A stretch of 13,800 nt of DNA from an uncultured Collinsella sp. GTDB taxonomy: Bacteria > Actinomycetota > Coriobacteriia > Coriobacteriales > Coriobacteriaceae. The translations under genes and the position numbers were made by a program. This document shows, piece by piece, positions 7,340 through 13,800 of this stretch (positions are counted from its first letter, which is position 1; each line of letters begins with the position of its first letter). Location: positions 1 to 13,800 of the forward strand of contig URBM01000039.1 in assembly GCA_900545995.1 (NCBI GenBank). Direction: 5' to 3'. The notes beneath the pieces were generated by a model that saw only the letters and a list, made by a program, of their open reading frames with translations, was not told the origin of the DNA and made no database searches.

Positions 7340-8965
7340 ATGGACGTCCGTGCGGACGGTGATATTGCCGAGAACTTTTGGTGGCGGCGCACTACGATGA
7401 CGCGTCGCGGCCCCCTGTACGATATCTGCGTGTCGGTGGGGCTGCTGGTCGCGGCGACGATTGTGGGCGCGCTGCTCGACCATCCGGGTCTCGCGCCGAG
7501 CATCATGATCGTCTATGTGTTCGCCGTTCAGCTGTGCGCATTCTTTACCTGGAGTCGCCTGTATTGCTTGCTGAGCTCGGCTGCCGCCGTGGCGCTCTAC
7601 AACTTCTTGTTTGTCGACCCGCGCTACTCGCTGTCGCTTATCGACCGCGGCTATCCCGGCATGTTCTTCATCATGTTCGTGGTCTCGCTTGTGTCGAGCT
7701 CGATTGCGTTGGCCCTGCGCCGCGCCTTGGCACAGGCTGCCGCCAGCGACCGCCGCACGCATATGGTGCTCGAGACCAACCGCATGCTGCAGCGGTGCGC
7801 CGATCAGCAGCAGATTGTCCATGCCATGGCAACGCAGCTGGCGCGTCTTTCGGGCTGTCCGGTCGTGTGGTACAGCGCCGACGCCGAGGGCGATGACCTG
7901 CTGCCGCGTGCGACATACACGGCCGTGGGCGATGCCGCGCCGGTGCACGAGCTGGCGCCGCAGATGCCACCGCGGCTCTCGGCGTCCGCCTATGTGGGAA
8001 CGCCGCTCGATGCTACGTTCGGCGGCTCGGCGTTTTATGGCATCTACCTGACGGTTCGCACAGGCGACGGCTTCGCGCGCTCGGGCGACCCCGCCTCGGT
8101 GGTGGGCGTGCTGGCTATCGTTGCCGAGCCCGACGTGCTGACGCACGAGGAGCGGACACTTGCCGATGCCATCGTGAGCGAAGGCGAGCTGGCGCTCGAT
8201 CGCGCCCGCGCCATGGAGGCCCGCGAGGAGGCGGCGGTGCTTGCCAAAAATGAGCAGCTGCGCGCCAACCTGCTGCGCTCCATCTCGCACGACCTGCGCA
8301 CGCCGCTCACCAGTATTTCGGGTAATGCCGATGTGCTGCTCGACCAGGGCTCGACCGGCACCGCCGTGCTCGACGCCCAAACGCGCCGCGGCCTGCTCTT
8401 GTCCATTCGCTCGGATGCGCAATGGCTCAACGCCACCGTCGAGAACCTGCTCGCCATCACCAAGCTCGAGGGCGGCGGTATGCGCCTGTCGACCACGCTC
8501 GAGCTCATGGACGATATCGTGGAGGAGGCGCTGCGCCACGTGAACCCTGCCGTGCGCGAGCACGACCTTAAGGTGGTGGCGTGCGATGAGCCGGCGCTCG
8601 TCAACGTCGATGCGCGCCTGATGGTGCAGCTGGTGGTCAATCTGGTGAACAACGCCATCACCTATACGCCCGCAGGCTCGCATATCATGATTTCGATTAG
8701 CGTCGACGATGGACGCGTGGCGTGCTCGGTGGCCGATGATGGTCCAGGCATCGCACCCGAGGATCGCGAGCGCATCTTCGAGTCGTTCTATACCGCCAAC
8801 CATGGCCTGGCCGACAGCCACCGTAGTGTGGGCCTGGGGCTTTCGCTCTGCCGCTCCATTGCGCTGGCGCATGGCGGTAGCATAGAGGTTGCCGCGGCGG
8901 ACCCGCACGGCTCGGTCTTTACGATTGAGCTTCCCGTCGCCGACGTTTCGTTTGATAAGGAGTAG
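7340..8965 (+). CDS. KdpD-like membrane sensor histidine kinase lacking the N-terminal KdpD/Usp domains
   Basis: A 541-aa histidine kinase. Residues ~26-130 form the four-helix DUF4118 membrane domain found in KdpD. Residues ~145-290 resemble the GAF-like linker of KdpD. The HisKA dimerisation domain carries the phospho-acceptor His317 (SISHDLRTPLTSISGNAD). The ATPase domain shows the N box (VNLVNNAITYTP, about 433-444), G1 (DDGPG, 466-470) and G2 (GLGLSL, 498-503). E. coli KdpD is ~890 aa and begins with a ~370-residue cytoplasmic KdpD/Usp sensor region, which is absent here because the protein starts just before DUF4118. The ATG at 7340 follows a purine-rich GAGAGGGG. The stop is 4 nt before the regulator's GTG, so the two are translationally coupled. 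The signal is unknown; K+ or turgor is inferred from the neighbouring kup and the KdpD-like build. Confidence 0.88.
   Translation: MDVRADGDIAENFWWRRTTMTRRGPLYDICVSVGLLVAATIVGALLDHPGLAPSIMIVYVFAVQLCAFFTWSRLYCLLSSAAAVALYNFLFVDPRYSLSLIDRGYPGMFFIMFVVSLVSSSIALALRRALAQAAASDRRTHMVLETNRMLQRCADQQQIVHAMATQLARLSGCPVVWYSADAEGDDLLPRATYTAVGDAAPVHELAPQMPPRLSASAYVGTPLDATFGGSAFYGIYLTVRTGDGFARSGDPASVVGVLAIVAEPDVLTHEERTLADAIVSEGELALDRARAMEAREEAAVLAKNEQLRANLLRSISHDLRTPLTSISGNADVLLDQGSTGTAVLDAQTRRGLLLSIRSDAQWLNATVENLLAITKLEGGGMRLSTTLELMDDIVEEALRHVNPAVREHDLKVVACDEPALVNVDARLMVQLVVNLVNNAITYTPAGSHIMISISVDDGRVACSVADDGPGIAPEDRERIFESFYTANHGLADSHRSVGLGLSLCRSIALAHGGSIEVAAADPHGSVFTIELPVADVSFDKE
8957..8962 (+). promoter_or_regulatory. 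Ribosome binding site fixing the KdpE-like GTG start
   Basis: AAGGAG lies inside the last codons of the kinase gene, 7 nt before the GTG at 8970. It supports a GTG start, and translational coupling, over any upstream in-frame start within the kinase gene. Confidence 0.75.
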
Positions 8966-8969
8966 CGCT

Positions 8970-9683
8970 GTGCCGAACTCTGCCGTAAAACCGCTCATCT
9001 TGGTCGTTGAGGACGACCCCGCTGTCCGCAATCTTATTGTTGCCGCGCTCGAGGCGCACGGCTTGCGTCATATGGCCGTGGAGACCGCCCATGCCGCCAT
9101 CGCTGCCGCCTCATCGCAGGCACCGAGCATTGTGCTGCTCGACCTGGGTCTGCCCGATATGGACGGCGTCAAGGTGGTGGAGTCGGTGCGCGCATGGTCG
9201 GGCATGCCGATTATCGTGGTATCGGCGCGTAGCGAGGATGCGGACAAGATTCGCGCACTCGATGCCGGCGCCGACGACTACCTGACCAAGCCGTTTTCGG
9301 TCGAGGAGCTGCTCGCGCGCATTCGCACGACGCTCAGGCGCCTTTCGTATGCGCAATCGGGCGGCGTTGCCTCCGAGGGCACGTTCGATGCCGGTGAGCT
9401 GCATATCGACTTTGATGCCGGCATTGCCACGATGGATGGCGAGGAGCTGCATCTGACGCCGATTGAGTACAAGCTCTTGTGCCTGCTGGCACATAACGCC
9501 GACAAGGTACTAACGCACCAGTTTATCCTGCACGAGATTTGGGGCACGGCAACTAAGAGCGACCTGGCGAGCCTGCGCGTCTTTATGGGCACGCTGCGCA
9601 AGAAGATCGAGTCCGACCCCGCGCATCCGCGCTATATCCAGACGCACGTGGGTATTGGTTACCGATTGGTCATCCAGGGATAG
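8970..9683 (+). CDS. KdpE-like OmpR/PhoB-family response regulator
   Basis: A 237-aa DNA-binding response regulator starting at GTG 8970, 4 nt after the kinase stop. The receiver domain (~8-120) has the acidic pair Glu14-Asp15-Asp16 (VVEDDP), phospho-acceptor Asp58 (LLDLGLPDMDG), Ser85 (VVSA) and Lys107 (YLTKPF). The C-terminal winged helix (~135-235) shows LTPIEYKLLCLLAHN, the recognition-helix region SLRVFMGTLRKKIE and the closing GIGYRL turn. In overall pattern and length it resembles KdpE, which activates the high-affinity K+ pump operon kdpFABC. No kdpFABC is present in the window, so its targets may lie elsewhere or include the adjacent kup. Translation from upstream in-frame starts would prefix ~27 residues of non-homologous sequence. 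A long hairpin follows the stop. Confidence 0.9.
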   Translation: MPNSAVKPLILVVEDDPAVRNLIVAALEAHGLRHMAVETAHAAIAAASSQAPSIVLLDLGLPDMDGVKVVESVRAWSGMPIIVVSARSEDADKIRALDAGADDYLTKPFSVEELLARIRTTLRRLSYAQSGGVASEGTFDAGELHIDFDAGIATMDGEELHLTPIEYKLLCLLAHNADKVLTHQFILHEIWGTATKSDLASLRVFMGTLRKKIESDPAHPRYIQTHVGIGYRLVIQG

Positions 9684-9707
9684 GTCGGCATCCGCCATCC
9701 CAATATG

Positions 9708-9774
9708 AGTTGCGGTGAAATACGGTCTAAATTTGCCTAATTCCAGGCAAAACAGTCCGTATTCCACCGCAACT
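9708..9774. terminator. Long three-part hairpin, likely bidirectional terminator
   Basis: Paired blocks are 9708-9717 with 9765-9774 (10 bp), 9719-9725 with 9757-9763 (7 bp), and 9732-9738 with 9745-9751 (7 bp, 6-nt loop), with small mismatches between. TTTGTCTATTTG follows on the plus strand. It lies between the converging KdpE-like and RlmKL-like genes, so it can end both. The U-run is poor, so a palindromic repeat-family member is an alternative. Confidence 0.65.
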
Positions 9775-9778
9775 TTGT

Positions 9779-12301
9779 CTATTTGTCCTTGGGCTTGCTG
9801 GCGTAGAACTTCTTCTTTTTGGGCTTGCCGTTGCCGGCCTGCGCGTGCGCGGGCACTGCCGCGCGAGGCTTACGGGCCTCGGGGTTGCGCAGCTCCTCGG
9901 TTCGCTCGGCAATCTCCTCGGCGCTAAAGCCGACCTCGGCCATGGCGTCCTCAATGGGCAGGCGGCGCACGATATAGCAGTGGTGCACCTTCTGGTTACG
10001 TGCGAAGTCCTCGGGAATGGTCTGCGCCGTAATGTCCTCCAGCACGACGCCCGCGCGCGCGAGCTTGCGCGTTTCGGGGCGGAAGCCGCGCAGGTTGCAG
10101 CTGAAGATGGCATGGCCGCCCTGTGCGAGCAGGCGAGATACGCCGGCCAAAAGCTCAACATGGTCGCGCTGGACATCCCAGGTACGGCGGCCCATCTTTG
10201 ACGAGTTCGAGAACGTGGGCGGGTCGACAAAGATCAGGTCCCAGCGGTTGCGCGTCTGGCGCTGGTCGCGAATCCAGGCAAGCACGTCGTCGCGCACAAA
10301 ATGATGCTGCGGCCCCACAAAGCCGTTCTGGCGCATGTTGCGCTCGGCCCAGTCCAGATAGGTGTTGGAGAGGTCGACCGTCACGGTCTCCTCGACGCCG
10401 CCATCGGCCGCGTAGCAGGTGGCAGTGCCGGTGTAGGCGAACAGGTTGAGGAAGCGGCGCGCCTGTTTGGCGTGCTCGCGCACTAGGTTGCGGGTGACGC
10501 GGTGATCCAGGAAGATGCCCACATCCAGATAGTCGTCAAAGTTGACGGCAAAGGTGAGGCCGCCCTCTTCGATGAGCGGCAGACGACGGCGTGCGATGTT
10601 GGCGCGCTCGCCCGACGCGCCCTTGCCGGCGCCCTGTTTGCCGTACTGCGAGCCGCCGCGCGAACGCATGCGGGCCTTGGCGTGCACATGCTCGGCCGGA
10701 ACATCAAGGATGCGCGGCGCGATGGCCAAGATGTCGAGCATGCGGGCCTGGGCCAACGCGGGATCGATGGTCTTGGGCGCGGCGTATTCGGCGATGACGA
10801 GCCAGCGGCCCGGCGTCTGCGGGCAGCCCTCGTACAGGTCGATGGCGGCGGAGTAGTCGGGCAGGTCGGCATCGTAGACGCGGTAGCAGCTCACGCCCTC
10901 GCGCTTGGCCCACTTGCGGCGCAGACGGGCATTCTTGCGCAGGCGGTTGGCGAACTGCTCGGACTCGGGGATGAGCACGGGCAGCGGCTTGCCGTCGCCC
11001 AGGTCGAGCATGGCGGCAGGCTCGGGCATGGGGGTGCCGGCGGCTTCGTCTTGAGCGTCTACGGTCTGCTCCTCGACATCTGCGCTGGTCGCAGCTTCAA
11101 ATGCCGCGGCGGCGTGGTCGAGCGAGGGCCAAACCTCAATAGTTGCCTCTTCATTATTGGGCATGACGGCAATGGAGCGCGCGGGCTCGGCATGGAGTGC
11201 GCGGGCCATAAGGCCATCGCGGGTGAGCGCGGCGACCGGTGCGGCGATAAGCTCGGGCGCGCGGCGCAGCTCGCCGACCAGCGTCATGGCGTCGTGCATG
11301 AGTGAAAGCGGTGTCTCGGTGGTGTCTGCGACTACGGCGGCTCCGGCGACGGCGCCAGCATGGTCCAGCACGGTGGTGGACTTGGCGGCGCAAAAGTCGA
11401 CAAAACGCTTGTAGCCGGCGCACTTGACCATGCGCTCGGCTGTCTTGCGGGCGGCGGGGTCGATGTCTACGGCCACGATGCGCGCCTGGCGCTCGCGCGC
11501 TGCCGTCTCGCGCTCGCGCGCCTCGGCAAGCAGCTGCTCCCACAGGGCGGCGTCGTGTAGCTGCCAGCCCTCAAAGCCCCAGCGCTCGCGTGCGGCGCCC
11601 GGGGCGCGGTTGGTCAGAATGTTCACGGCCTCCAGCAGCAGACCGCCGCCGGCGCATGAGGCATCGATCAGCGTGGGAAGGGCTTCATTCTCGTAATCGT
11701 CAGCCGTTAACTCGCGCTCGCACAGTGCGGTCCAGCCGACCTGCGCCAGCACCAGGGCGGCGTAGTCGGGGCGCAGCACGTGCGTACCCTCGCCGGCGCG
11801 GGTCGCTGCGGGCGGCAGACGCTTGAACAGCGGATCGCCCGAAAGGTCCAGGCTGATGCTCGCGCGGCGCTGACGCAGCGAAAGCAGCAGGTGAACATCG
11901 GGATCGGTGGCGTTGACATCGGCGCGACGGCCCGTGGTTTCGGCCAAGCGGTCGCACAATGCGTCCTTGGCGCGCAGGGCCGAGAAGCGCGTGTTGCGCA
12001 GCTGCTCGGTCACGCCGCGGGCGGTGATGGCAATGGTGGCGCCGGGGCGGACGATGTTCTCCCAGGCGATGTCGTAAACGCTATCGTACAGCTCATCGGC
12101 ATCCTGCGCCTCAAAGCGCCCGAGCACCGCAAACACGCGGCTCGCTAGGCGCGACCACAGACAGGCGCGGTAGCCTTCTTCGAGCTCGCCCTCAAACGTG
12201 GCGCGGCCCTTCAGCCGGCGAACATGCGAAAGCCCGAGGCGTTTAAGCTCATCGGCGAGTACGGACTCAAAGCCCTCGGGGCAGCTTGCGTAAAATTCCA
12301 T
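9779..12301 (-). CDS. rlmL: RlmKL-type 23S rRNA methyltransferase with degenerate RlmL half
   Basis: An 840-aa protein collinear with E. coli RlmKL (702 aa), which makes m2G2445 (RlmL half) and m7G2069 (RlmK half) in 23S rRNA. The N-terminus has a ferredoxin-like/THUMP region (~1-160, MWSRLASR-like LWSRLASRVF, SLDLSGDPLFKR). The RlmL methyltransferase region (~165-370) keeps TNRAPG and WGFEGWQLHD, but motif I reads DASCAGGG (213-220) instead of DPMCGSG, and the expected NPPYGERL is ADTTETPL (325-332). A longer acidic linker (~370-445) follows. The RlmK half (~446-780) looks intact: NRLRKN, CYRVYDADLPDY, FLDHR, FAYTGTAT and the catalytic VDPPTFSNS (692-700). A ~60-residue tail ends KPKKKKFYASKPKDK. 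Start: ATG with AGAGAGGT 5 nt upstream. It likely acts as the m7G2069 enzyme; the m2G activity is doubtful. Confidence 0.87.
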   Translation of the reverse strand: MEFYASCPEGFESVLADELKRLGLSHVRRLKGRATFEGELEEGYRACLWSRLASRVFAVLGRFEAQDADELYDSVYDIAWENIVRPGATIAITARGVTEQLRNTRFSALRAKDALCDRLAETTGRRADVNATDPDVHLLLSLRQRRASISLDLSGDPLFKRLPPAATRAGEGTHVLRPDYAALVLAQVGWTALCERELTADDYENEALPTLIDASCAGGGLLLEAVNILTNRAPGAARERWGFEGWQLHDAALWEQLLAEARERETAARERQARIVAVDIDPAARKTAERMVKCAGYKRFVDFCAAKSTTVLDHAGAVAGAAVVADTTETPLSLMHDAMTLVGELRRAPELIAAPVAALTRDGLMARALHAEPARSIAVMPNNEEATIEVWPSLDHAAAAFEAATSADVEEQTVDAQDEAAGTPMPEPAAMLDLGDGKPLPVLIPESEQFANRLRKNARLRRKWAKREGVSCYRVYDADLPDYSAAIDLYEGCPQTPGRWLVIAEYAAPKTIDPALAQARMLDILAIAPRILDVPAEHVHAKARMRSRGGSQYGKQGAGKGASGERANIARRRLPLIEEGGLTFAVNFDDYLDVGIFLDHRVTRNLVREHAKQARRFLNLFAYTGTATCYAADGGVEETVTVDLSNTYLDWAERNMRQNGFVGPQHHFVRDDVLAWIRDQRQTRNRWDLIFVDPPTFSNSSKMGRRTWDVQRDHVELLAGVSRLLAQGGHAIFSCNLRGFRPETRKLARAGVVLEDITAQTIPEDFARNQKVHHCYIVRRLPIEDAMAEVGFSAEEIAERTEELRNPEARKPRAAVPAHAQAGNGKPKKKKFYASKPKDK

Positions 12302-12328
12302 GGGTGACCTCTCTGGTTGCGTCGCTCC

Positions 12329-12334
12329 ATTATA
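12329..12334 (-). promoter_or_regulatory. -10 element for the RlmKL-like gene
   Basis: Read on the minus strand this is an exact TATAAT, 27 nt before the start codon, in the 75-nt divergent gap shared with the HAD phosphatase gene. The -35 region is not recognisable. The overlapping plus-strand TATGAT (12333-12338) could serve the HAD gene, which would make the two promoters face each other over the same bases. Confidence 0.4.
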
Positions 12335-12376
12335 TGATGGATGCCTCGTCTGCCCTTATCCTCGAAAGGAACTCAT

Positions 12377-13204
12377 ATGATTGATGCGTGCCCCGATTCC
12401 GCCGTGCTCTTTTTTGACGTGGACGGCACGCTGACGTCGTTCGATCCCGACGATATGACCGATAAGGACTTCAATGCAGTCCATCCGTCGAAGGCTGTTG
12501 TCGATGCATTTGGTCGCCTGCGCAATGCGGGTCACCAGGCATTTATCTGCACGGGTCGTCCCTTGTGGCTGATTGCCGATGGCCTGCGCGCGCTGAACCC
12601 GGCGGGTGTCGTTGCCATGGCGGGAGCGACGCTCGAGGTCGAGGGCCGCGTGGTGCATGAGGACTGCTTTGACGAGGACGTTATTGAGGAGCTTGCGCGC
12701 CGTATGGCCGCGGCAGGGATTGAGGCCTTTTTCGAGACCAACGTGGCTACTTTTGCCCTGGAACCCGCGGGTGTTGAGCAGTCGTCTCTGATCGGCACTT
12801 CTGTGGTGCACAGCACCGAGGAAATGCGCGTCGACGGCAGTCTGCGCGTGGGCAAGGTGTGCATCGTCGCGAGCGACCTGGCTCGCGTAGCCAACGATGA
12901 TGGCTTTATCGATCGCGAGTTTGAGTTGTGCAACACCGGTGGTCAGAATCGCGAGCTGAGCCCCAAGGGCATTGACAAGGGCGTGGGCGTGGCGCGAGCG
13001 CTGGAATACCTGGGTCGCACCGGCAACGCGCGCACCTTTGGCTTTGGTGATTCCGGCAACGACCTGGGCATGCTCGCTGCGGTCGAGACGGCTGTCGCCA
13101 TGGGCAACGCCATGCCTGAGGTCAAGGCGGTCGCCGACTACGTGACCGACGATGTCGCACACGACGGCACCGTCACAGCGATGCAGCATTTCGGCCTCAT
13201 CTAA
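12377..13204 (+). CDS. HAD-superfamily Cof-type phosphatase
   Basis: A 275-aa hydrolase of the HAD superfamily, Cof/YidA-like subfamily (type IIB cap), whose members remove phosphate from sugar phosphates, flavin or PLP-type substrates; the actual substrate cannot be read from sequence. Motif I is FFDVDGTLT with nucleophile Asp14 and acid/base Asp16. Motif II is the Thr of ICTGRP (Thr59). Motif III is Lys197 (LSPKGIDKG), and motif IV is GFGDSGNDLGML with Asp225 and Asp229. The cap domain lies between about residues 85 and 190. The ATG at 12377 is chosen because AAAGGA (12365-12370) sits 6 nt upstream; an ATG at 12341 has no such site. It diverges from the RlmKL-like gene and is followed by a 193-nt gap before the transaldolase gene. 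All catalytic residues are present. Confidence 0.9.
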   Translation: MIDACPDSAVLFFDVDGTLTSFDPDDMTDKDFNAVHPSKAVVDAFGRLRNAGHQAFICTGRPLWLIADGLRALNPAGVVAMAGATLEVEGRVVHEDCFDEDVIEELARRMAAAGIEAFFETNVATFALEPAGVEQSSLIGTSVVHSTEEMRVDGSLRVGKVCIVASDLARVANDDGFIDREFELCNTGGQNRELSPKGIDKGVGVARALEYLGRTGNARTFGFGDSGNDLGMLAAVETAVAMGNAMPEVKAVADYVTDDVAHDGTVTAMQHFGLI

Positions 13205-13265
13205 TGAATCCCGCGTTCTGACGTTTGCCCAAACTGCGACTCTTTGCTTTTGCATGCTCAATCGA

Positions 13266-13367
13266 TTTATCAATCCAAACACTGAGGTGTTTATACCGTT
13301 CGCCGAGAAGATAAAAAACCGCAGCTCAAGCCTTGATAAACGTAGGTAAAGTGTTTATCAGTTTACC
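13266..13367 (+). promoter_or_regulatory. Operator-like cluster of dyads upstream of the transaldolase gene
   Basis: An AT-rich stretch, unlike the surrounding DNA, holds TGATAAAC (13334-13341) facing GTTTATCA (13353-13360), with 19 nt between arm centres. Overlapping it is GGTAAAGTG (13345-13353) facing CAGTTTACC (13359-13367), 8 of 9 paired. Further copies lie upstream: TTTATCAA (13266-13273) and the small hairpin AAACAC-TGAG-GTGTTT (13277-13292). TTGATA (13333-13338) could be a -35. The pattern suggests binding by a dimeric regulator of the downstream gene; which regulator is unknown. Confidence 0.4.
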
Positions 13368-13397
13368 GGCCTTATGCAAACGAAAGGAATCAGGCAG

Positions 13398-13800
13398 ATG
13401 GCAATCAAGGTGTTCGCTGACGGTGCAAACCTCGAGGGCATGCTCGACATGTACGAGAACGGCAACGTTCAGGGTTTCACGACCAACCCGTCCCTTATGA
13501 AGAAGGGCGGCGTGACGGATTACCGCGCGTTTGCCAAGGAGGTCCTGACCCACATCACCGATGTGTCCGTCTCGTTTGAGGTCTTTGCCGACGACGTCGA
13601 GACCATGGAGGTCGAGGCGCGCGAGATCGCTACCTGGGCCGAGAACGTCTACGTCAAGATTCCGTGCGTGACCACCAAGGGCGAGTCCACCGCCGAGTTG
13701 GTCCGCAAGCTTTCCGCCGACGGCATCAAGGTTAACGTCACTACTATCTTTACGCCTACGCAGGTCGATGAGATGGTCGAGGCCGTTGACACCGAGACGC
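13398..13800 (+). CDS. Transaldolase / fructose-6-phosphate aldolase family protein (3' end missing)
   Basis: Cut by the right edge; 134 codons are visible of an expected ~215-240. The family moves a dihydroxyacetone unit between sugar phosphates in the pentose phosphate pathway through a Schiff base, or cleaves fructose-6-phosphate. Visible marks are the N-terminal strand KVFADGANLEGMLD, the signature GFTTNPSLMKKGG (residues 26-38), the strand SVSFEVFADD, the likely Schiff-base Lys87 in VYVKIPC, and VNVTTIFTPTQ (about 112-122). These place it in the short (FSA/TalC-like) branch and not in the ~320-aa TalB branch. Start: ATG at 13398 with AAAGGA (13383-13388) 9 nt upstream. A dyad-rich region precedes it, so it probably has its own regulated promoter. 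Transaldolase versus aldolase activity cannot be decided from this part. Confidence 0.88.
   Translation, partial: MAIKVFADGANLEGMLDMYENGNVQGFTTNPSLMKKGGVTDYRAFAKEVLTHITDVSVSFEVFADDVETMEVEAREIATWAENVYVKIPCVTTKGESTAELVRKLSADGIKVNVTTIFTPTQVDEMVEAVDTET

Noticed and set aside
7202..9031. 609-codon open frame on the minus strand opposite the kinase gene
   Set aside because: Same codon-bias shadow; low-complexity His/Arg/Gln composition and no recognisable motif.
10502..11305. 267-codon plus-strand frame within the RlmKL-like gene
   Set aside because: Antisense shadow; the minus-strand protein is collinear with a known family over its whole length.
12356..13282. 308-codon minus-strand frame opposite the HAD phosphatase gene
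   Set aside because: Antisense shadow of a gene with all HAD motifs; no family features.
13152..13349. 65-codon plus-strand frame overlapping the end of the HAD gene and the following gap
   Set aside because: It begins inside the HAD gene in another frame, has no ribosome binding site, and runs through the operator-like AT-rich region.

Overview
The window is GC-rich (roughly 60% by eye) bacterial chromosome with strong G/C preference at third codon positions, compact genes and clear Shine-Dalgarno sites. A sortase-anchored surface protein beside an LtaS-type sulfatase indicates a monoderm (Gram-positive) envelope. With the high GC, this fits a gut actinobacterium of the class Coriobacteriia, and a Collinsella-like genome is my best guess. 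That assignment is inference from protein style and base composition; there is no rRNA or other marker here.

Layout. (1) 1-1096, plus strand: the 3' end of a surface protein with an FnIII-like module, an Ig-like module, a Pro/Lys/Thr wall spacer and an LANTG sortase tail. (2) 1097-1415: convergent gap with a strong bidirectional terminator and a 133-nt nested inverted repeat. (3) 1416-3716, minus strand: a membrane LTA synthase/phosphoglycerol transferase-type enzyme. (4) 3930-4778, plus strand: a nitroreductase-family flavoprotein. (5) 4945-8965 and on to 9683, plus strand: a potassium-related block with Kup transporter, a 64-aa single-TM protein, a terminator-like element, a KdpD-like histidine kinase without the usual N-terminal KdpD/Usp sensor domains, and a KdpE-like regulator. 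(6) 9779-12301, minus strand: an RlmKL-type 23S rRNA methyltransferase. (7) 12377-13204, plus strand: a HAD/Cof-type phosphatase. (8) 13398 to the right edge, plus strand: a transaldolase/fructose-6-phosphate aldolase family protein, cut by the window.

How the genes fit together. The surface protein and the LtaS-like enzyme both concern the envelope, but they converge on a shared terminator and are not one operon. Kup and the downstream KdpDE-like pair suggest a potassium or osmotic response module; no kdpFABC pump is in the window. The remaining genes are housekeeping or metabolic.

Most interesting points. The RlmL half of the RlmKL protein has lost both its SAM-binding signature and its NPPYGERL catalytic motif, while the RlmK half looks intact. 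A terminator with a duplicated 5' arm lies directly in front of the KdpD-like kinase and could act as an attenuator. There is also a set of long perfect or near-perfect palindromes in the gaps, two of which share a core. I see no CRISPR array, defence system, phage gene, transposase gene, tRNA or rRNA. I do not think the window holds a complete new multi-gene system.
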